A stretch of 8,979 nucleotides of DNA from Anaeroplasmataceae bacterium (lineage in GTDB: Bacteria; Bacillota_I; Bacilli_A; Acholeplasmatales; Anaeroplasmataceae), in the NCBI GenBank assembly GCA_029050385.1, contig JAIDMV010000312.1:1-8979 (forward strand), in the 5' to 3' direction. A program made the position numbers and the translations under genes. The notes beneath the pieces were generated by a model. The model was not told the origin of the DNA, ran no database searches, and was given only the letters and a program-made list of their open reading frames with translations. Every line of letters starts with the position of its first letter. Positions within the stretch are counted from its first letter, which is position 1. Shown here piece by piece: positions 5,516 to 8,979 of this stretch.

Positions 5516-7478
5516 TTATATTGATGATGAGTGTATAACAGCGCTTCGTGTAATTGGTGCTGAGATGATCACAAAAGCTAAAAGCGGTCATCCTGGTATA
5601 GTATTAGGTGCAGCCCCAATTTTACACACATTATTTACAAGACATATTAATATAGATTCAAATGACGAGAAGTGGTTTGATCGTGATCGTTTTGTATTAT
5701 CTGCAGGACATGGATCAGCTTTACTATATTTGATACTCCATTTTTCTGGTTTTGATATACCTATGAAAGAATTGGCAAATTTCAGACAAAAAGATAGTTT
5801 AACTCCAGGTCATCCTGAATATGGGCACACACCAGGTGTAGAAATGACTACTGGTCCTTTAGGTCAGGGAATCTCTACTGCAGTGGGATTGGCTATTGCT
5901 GAAGCACATTTGGCTGCTAAATTTAACAAGCAACATTGTGAGATTATTAATCATAATACTTATGTTCTTTGTGGTGATGGTGATCTTCAAGAAGGTGTTT
6001 CTATGGAAGCTATGTCTTTAGCAGGTCATCTTCGTTTGAATAAGCTAATTGTTTTATATGATTCAAATGATATTCAATTAGACGGCTCTGTTTCTCTTGC
6101 CGCTTCAGATTCAATTGGAAACAAAGTAAAAGCTATGAACTGGAATTATCTTAGAGTAGAAGATGGAAACGATGTTGAAGAAATTGATGAAGCTATTAAA
6201 CAAGCAAAACAATCTGATAAGCCTACTTTAATTGAAATTAAAACTGAAATTGGATATGGAGCTCCTACAAGCGGAGAGTCCTCTGTACATGGAAAACCAT
6301 TGACTGAAGATGAATTAGCTATCCTTAAGGATAACTTAAACTCTCGACAAATGGCATTTACAGTTTCTAAAGAGGTTAGTGATTATTTCCATGCTTCTAT
6401 AGTTGTACGTGGTAGTCAGGCAAATTCTAACTGGAATTATTTGATGTCTGAATATGCAAAAAAATATGCTGAGGATTATGAGCTTTTAAATCAATATATG
6501 TTTGACGATTTAAAGATTGAAAATTATGAAGGACTACCTGAATTTCCTGTAGGAAGTAGCGTTTCTACTCGTGTGGTTATGGGTAAGGTACTTGATTGGT
6601 TATCTTCTAAATTACCTAACCTTATGGGTGGATCTGCAGATTTAACACCTTCTACAATGGTAAAGGGAGCTGGTGGAATTTTTAGTAAGGTAAATCCTGC
6701 TGGTAGAAATATTAAGTTTGGTGTTCGTGAGCATGCAATGGCAGCAATTACGAATGGTATTACACTACATGGTAGTTTGAGAGGTTTTTGTGCAGGCTTT
6801 TTCGTATTTAGTGATTATATGAAGCCAGCAATTCGTTTGGCAGCAATTATGCATTTACCTTCCTTATTTTTCTTTTCTCATGATTCGGTTTGTGTAGGAG
6901 AGGATGGACCAACACATCAACCTGTTGAGCAGTTGGCAATGTTTAGAAGTATGCCAGATACCCATGTGTTCCGCCCTGCTGATGCTAAGGAGATGGCTTC
7001 TGCATTATTGCTTTCAATGGAGATTAAAGATAATCCTACAATTATTGTTTCTTCTAGACAAAACCTTGAGGTGCTTGAATGTACAGATTTTGATGGAGTA
7101 TCTAAAGGAGCATACATTGCATTTGAACCAAAAGGTACGCCAGGTGCTTTATTTATCACTTGTGGATCCGAATTGGCTTTATGTATTAATGTTGCTAAAC
7201 GTTTAGAAAGTGAAGATATTTTTGTTAGAGTTGTTTCCATGCCATCTATGGATATATTTGAAAGCCAAAGTGAGGAGTATAAAAACAAGATTATTCCTCG
7301 TAGAATTACGAAGCGTATGGCTGTAGAAATGGGTTCTAGTATGTGCTGGTATAAGTATGCATCTAAAGTTCATGGTATTGATGAATATGGAAAATCTATG
7401 CCATTAAAACACATCGCTGAAGCGTATGGTTTTACAGAAGAAGTTATCTATAATGAATTTTTAGATCTTGCAAAGTAA
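5508..7478 (+). CDS. tkt: Transketolase
   Basis: This thiamine-diphosphate enzyme moves two-carbon units between ketose and aldose phosphates in the non-oxidative pentose phosphate pathway. The 656 residues match full-length bacterial enzymes. Visible landmarks are SGHPG (26-30, substrate H28), GHGSALLY (68-74 region), GPLGQG (116-121), the cofactor motif GDGDLQEG (156-163) through N187, H261, DLTPST (378-383), and GVREHAM (405-411) in which E408 activates thiamine. FFSHDSVCVGEDGPTHQP (455-472) follows; it has Ser where many homologues have Thr before HDS. R517 lies in SSRQ. The start is the ATG at 5508, with AAGAGG (5493-5498) nine bases upstream. The in-frame TTG at 5490 lies inside the upstream gene and would add six unusual residues. 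It overlaps the upstream membrane-protein gene by eight bases and ends at the terminator 7491-7522. Confidence 0.97.
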   Translation: MNNYIDDECITALRVIGAEMITKAKSGHPGIVLGAAPILHTLFTRHINIDSNDEKWFDRDRFVLSAGHGSALLYLILHFSGFDIPMKELANFRQKDSLTPGHPEYGHTPGVEMTTGPLGQGISTAVGLAIAEAHLAAKFNKQHCEIINHNTYVLCGDGDLQEGVSMEAMSLAGHLRLNKLIVLYDSNDIQLDGSVSLAASDSIGNKVKAMNWNYLRVEDGNDVEEIDEAIKQAKQSDKPTLIEIKTEIGYGAPTSGESSVHGKPLTEDELAILKDNLNSRQMAFTVSKEVSDYFHASIVVRGSQANSNWNYLMSEYAKKYAEDYELLNQYMFDDLKIENYEGLPEFPVGSSVSTRVVMGKVLDWLSSKLPNLMGGSADLTPSTMVKGAGGIFSKVNPAGRNIKFGVREHAMAAITNGITLHGSLRGFCAGFFVFSDYMKPAIRLAAIMHLPSLFFFSHDSVCVGEDGPTHQPVEQLAMFRSMPDTHVFRPADAKEMASALLLSMEIKDNPTIIVSSRQNLEVLECTDFDGVSKGAYIAFEPKGTPGALFITCGSELALCINVAKRLESEDIFVRVVSMPSMDIFESQSEEYKNKIIPRRITKRMAVEMGSSMCWYKYASKVHGIDEYGKSMPLKHIAEAYGFTEEVIYNEFLDLAK

Positions 7479-7490
7479 TAAATAAAAGGA

Positions 7491-7522
7491 AAAAAATAAC
7501 TGGTTTTTACTAGTTATTTTTT
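7491..7522 (+). terminator. AT-rich hairpin terminator after tkt
   Basis: AAAAAATAACT (7491-7501) pairs perfectly with AGTTATTTTTT (7512-7522), and G7502/G7503 can pair further with T7511/C7510. The T-run is part of the stem, so it can work as an A-tract/U-tract terminator in either direction. GC content is low and some readthrough into the acetyltransferase gene is possible. I see no convincing separate promoter for that gene. Confidence 0.65.
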
Positions 7523-7541
7523 CACCTAGAAGGAGTATTAT

Positions 7542-8324
7542 ATGGATTACCTGAAAGTTGCTAAAGAGCAATTTTTAAAAGATTATAGTTTAAAGGAATT
7601 TCCACATGAAGAGATTTACATTCAAAAAGCTGTTCCATTTTCAGATGAGTCTATGAATTACTTAAATGGAACTCCCTTTTTAAATTTTGTTTATTTTGGA
7701 AAGCAGCTGTTTATCAGTGCCGATCCTAGAATCTATGATTTTGCATATAAATATGCTGGGCATTGTAAGAATGAATTGTTTCGAGTATTTGATGCACCGA
7801 ATATTTTTCATTTGAATAATGAATTGGAAAAGTATGGCTATACTGTTGCCCATCTTGCTCAATACTTTTTGTTAGACACTAATGAAATTGGAAAAGTAGA
7901 TAGTTCTTATCCACTAGAGCTTTTATGCAAGGAACAAATAGAATCTTTATATGGTTTAGGCTTTGATATGGCTCTTTGTGGTACTACCAAGGGAAGAAGG
8001 CATGATGTGCTGGCAATTGTATGCAGAATAGATAATCAAATTGTCGGTGTTGCAGGTTGTTCAAATGATGGAAAGGATATGTGGCAAATTGGTGTAGATG
8101 TTTTGTCACAATATCAAAGAAGAGGGATTGGAACAGCTCTTGTTGTTCGTTTGTCCAAAGAAATACTAAAACTAGAAAAGTGTCCCTTTTATTGTTGTGC
8201 GTGGAGTAATTTAGCTTCTAAAAGACTTGCCAGAAAGGCAGGGTTTGTAGATGGTTGGGTAGAATTATCTGCTAAGCCTATAGAAGAAGATTGGATTAAA
8301 AAAATTAGGATGTTGGAGGGATAA
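7542..8324 (+). CDS. GNAT-family N-acetyltransferase, substrate unknown
   Basis: The C-terminal part of this 260-residue protein is a GCN5-related acetyltransferase fold that uses acetyl-CoA. The strand IVGVAGCSNDG (167-177) leads into IGVDVLSQYQRRGIGTAL (183-200). There Q192-R-R-G-I-G197 is the pyrophosphate-binding motif A (Q/R-x-x-G-x-G/A). CCAWSNLASKRLARKAGFV (218-236) is the typical motif B end, with an Asn and the GF turn. Residues 1-110 are not a recognisable second GNAT repeat, though length and layout suggest a degenerate N-terminal half (NIFHLNNELEKYGYTVAHLAQYFLL, about 87-111). The substrate cannot be told. The start has AGAAGGAG (7528-7535) just upstream. The stop is two bases before the next start, so the two genes form a pair. 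It could acetylate a small molecule, an antibiotic or a protein N-terminus. Confidence 0.82.
   Translation: MDYLKVAKEQFLKDYSLKEFPHEEIYIQKAVPFSDESMNYLNGTPFLNFVYFGKQLFISADPRIYDFAYKYAGHCKNELFRVFDAPNIFHLNNELEKYGYTVAHLAQYFLLDTNEIGKVDSSYPLELLCKEQIESLYGLGFDMALCGTTKGRRHDVLAIVCRIDNQIVGVAGCSNDGKDMWQIGVDVLSQYQRRGIGTALVVRLSKEILKLEKCPFYCCAWSNLASKRLARKAGFVDGWVELSAKPIEEDWIKKIRMLEG
8315..8319 (+). promoter_or_regulatory. Ribosome binding site that fixes a TTG start
   Basis: GGAGG at the 3' end of the acetyltransferase gene is seven bases ahead of TTG 8327. No in-frame ATG lies near, so TTG initiation is the best reading. Confidence 0.65.
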
Positions 8325-8326
8325 TT

Positions 8327-8815
8327 TTGCAGCATTTACATTTTGGTTTTTCCTATATAGGTTTGATTTTTCTCCTTATGCTCTTTATACCAAATATCAT
8401 ATGGGCAAAATTTAAACCCCAAAATTATGAGACAGTTGTCTCTAAAGAAAATAAGATTCTTATATGGTTTGAAAGAATTGGAGAAGTTTTGGTTTCCTGT
8501 CTGGTTTTGATATTTGATGATTTCAATATAAAGGAAATCACCTATTGGAGTTTATTTTTGTTGTTTGCTTTCCTTATAATGATATTATATGAAATCTATT
8601 GGATTAAGTATTTTGTTAGTCAAAGGACGCTTAAAGATTTTTATAGTAGTATATTAGGTATTCCTGTTGCAGGAGCAACCTTGCCTATTCTAGCAATGCT
8701 ATTCCTCAGTGTTTACGGGAAAAATATTTTTCTACTAGCAGCCACTTTGATTTTAGGAATTGGGCATATTGGAATTCATTTACAGCATAAAAAAGAATTA
8801 AAAGAATCAAGCTAA
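8327..8815 (+). CDS. Small five-helix integral membrane protein, function unknown
   Basis: This 162-residue protein is almost entirely hydrophobic. Likely membrane helices are at about 8-26, 44-64, 72-93, 108-130 and 133-151. A conserved-looking segment, IPNIIWAKFKP (21-31), follows helix one. ENKILIWFERIGEVLV (41-56) carries charged residues at the start of helix two, and the C-terminus is His/Lys-rich (GHIGIHLQHKKELK). I recall similar short membrane proteins with a PNIIW block in other Bacillota but cannot name a family or function. Translation starts at TTG, supported by GGAGG at 8315-8319. It begins two bases after the acetyltransferase stop and is almost surely co-translated with it. 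Its stop codon lies in the loop of the terminator at 8801-8828. Confidence 0.78.
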   Translation: MQHLHFGFSYIGLIFLLMLFIPNIIWAKFKPQNYETVVSKENKILIWFERIGEVLVSCLVLIFDDFNIKEITYWSLFLLFAFLIMILYEIYWIKYFVSQRTLKDFYSSILGIPVAGATLPILAMLFLSVYGKNIFLLAATLILGIGHIGIHLQHKKELKESS

Positions 8816-8828
8816 GGCTTGATTTTTT
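8801..8828 (+). terminator. Intrinsic terminator overlapping the end of the membrane protein gene
   Basis: AATCAAGC (8805-8812) pairs with GGCTTGATT's first eight bases from 8817 to 8824 around a TAAG loop, and weak pairs extend to 8801/8828. A T-rich tail (8823-8835) follows. The stop codon TAA (8813-8815) is in the loop, so the last codons form the 5' arm. Confidence 0.85.
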
Positions 8829-8869
8829 CTTTTTATAATTTTTGAATCTCAAGAGAAAACTATAAATGG

Positions 8870-8901
8870 AACATAAATAATGTATGTTTTTGTTTTACAA
8901 T
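8870..8901 (+). promoter_or_regulatory. Inverted repeat and possible promoter ahead of the Y-family polymerase
   Basis: AACATA (8870-8875) and TATGTT (8883-8888) are perfect inverted arms with a seven-base spacer. TACAAT (8896-8901) is a candidate -10 box; no good -35 is seen, and the inverted repeat covers the expected -35 position. This layout suits a repressor site. It does not match the Gram-positive LexA box (GAAC, four bases, GTTC). Confidence 0.35.
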
Positions 8902-8924
8902 ACAGATGTTAGGAGCGTGATTGT

Positions 8925-8979
8925 ATGTTTTTATGCATTGATATGAAATGTTTTTTTGCGTCAGTGGAATGTGCATAGC
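8925..8979 (+). pseudogene. Start of a Y-family (DinB/UmuC-type) DNA polymerase, interrupted by TAG or cut by the window
   Basis: The frame from the ATG at 8925 reads MFLCIDMKCFFASVECA, which is the N-terminal motif I of Y-family translesion polymerases. Asp6 is the first metal ligand, FFA follows, and SVEC includes Glu15. AGGAG (8911-8915) lies nine bases upstream, so translation is expected. Codon 18 is TAG (8976-8978), where full-length relatives continue for hundreds of residues. Either the gene is broken, a base is wrong, or the frame shifts just outside the window; the sequence ends one base later, so this cannot be decided. Related proteins copy past damaged DNA and are often SOS-induced. 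Confidence is fair for the family and low for pseudogene status. Confidence 0.6.

Noticed and set aside
5319..5591. Minus-strand open frame of 90 codons
   Set aside because: It is antisense to the acidic-tail codons and the tkt start. Its Leu/Gln-rich product is what Glu-rich codons give in reverse.
6904..7288. Alternative-frame open readings on both strands inside tkt
   Set aside because: They are shadows of a clearly conserved transketolase, with no ribosome binding site or family resemblance.
8866..8892. Canonical Gram-positive LexA (SOS) box before the polymerase
   Set aside because: GAAC is present at 8869, but the partner GTTC does not occur four bases later, so the spacing does not fit.
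1..8979. Mobile element, CRISPR array, tRNA, riboswitch or defence system
   Set aside because: I found no transposase, spaced direct repeats, tRNA-like fold or known riboswitch core. All gaps between genes are short and hold promoters or terminators.

Overview
The window looks like a chromosomal stretch of a low-GC Gram-positive bacterium. It is AT-rich throughout and has strong AGGAG-type ribosome binding sites, TAA-dominated stops, U-tailed hairpin terminators and vegetative promoters with extended -10 elements. An Erysipelotrichia-like (Bacillota) host is the best guess. It rests on the short SRP RNA, the style of the proteins and the mixed gene neighbourhood, not on any database match. 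I see no insertion sequence, prophage, CRISPR array, tRNA or rRNA, and I do not see a clear novel multi-gene system. This is mostly a housekeeping region.

Region 1 (1-2036, plus strand) carries information-processing genes: the 3' part of nusG (transcription factor NusG), rpmE (ribosomal protein L31, zinc form), tdk (thymidine kinase), tadA (tRNA adenosine deaminase) and a short bacterial SRP RNA. rpmE and the SRP RNA each have a convincing promoter. tdk and tadA overlap by four bases, and the SRP RNA -35 box contains the tadA stop codon. A convergent terminator (2069-2098) closes the region.

Region 2 (2106-4730) holds two divergent genes. One is a minus-strand three-domain Xaa-Pro aminopeptidase (M24B) with all five metal ligands. 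The other is a plus-strand CvpA-family membrane protein. The 123 bases between them hold promoters for both directions and a 20-base perfect palindrome just upstream of the cvpA -35 box.

Region 3 (4734-7522) is a promoter-to-terminator unit with an unrecognised two-helix membrane protein that has a very acidic C-terminal tail. Its last eight bases overlap the start of transketolase (tkt), which suggests translational coupling between a membrane protein and a pentose-phosphate enzyme.

Region 4 (7542-8828) is a compact pair: a GNAT-type acetyltransferase and, two bases later, a TTG-initiated five-helix membrane protein whose stop codon lies in the loop of its own terminator. After a 96-base gap with an inverted repeat, the window ends at the start of a Y-family (error-prone) DNA polymerase. 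That frame meets an in-frame TAG after 17 codons, one base before the window ends.

The points most worth a second look are the natural Asn in TadA at the position of E. coli Asp108, the early amber codon in the polymerase gene, the membrane-protein/tkt overlap and the operator-like palindromes.
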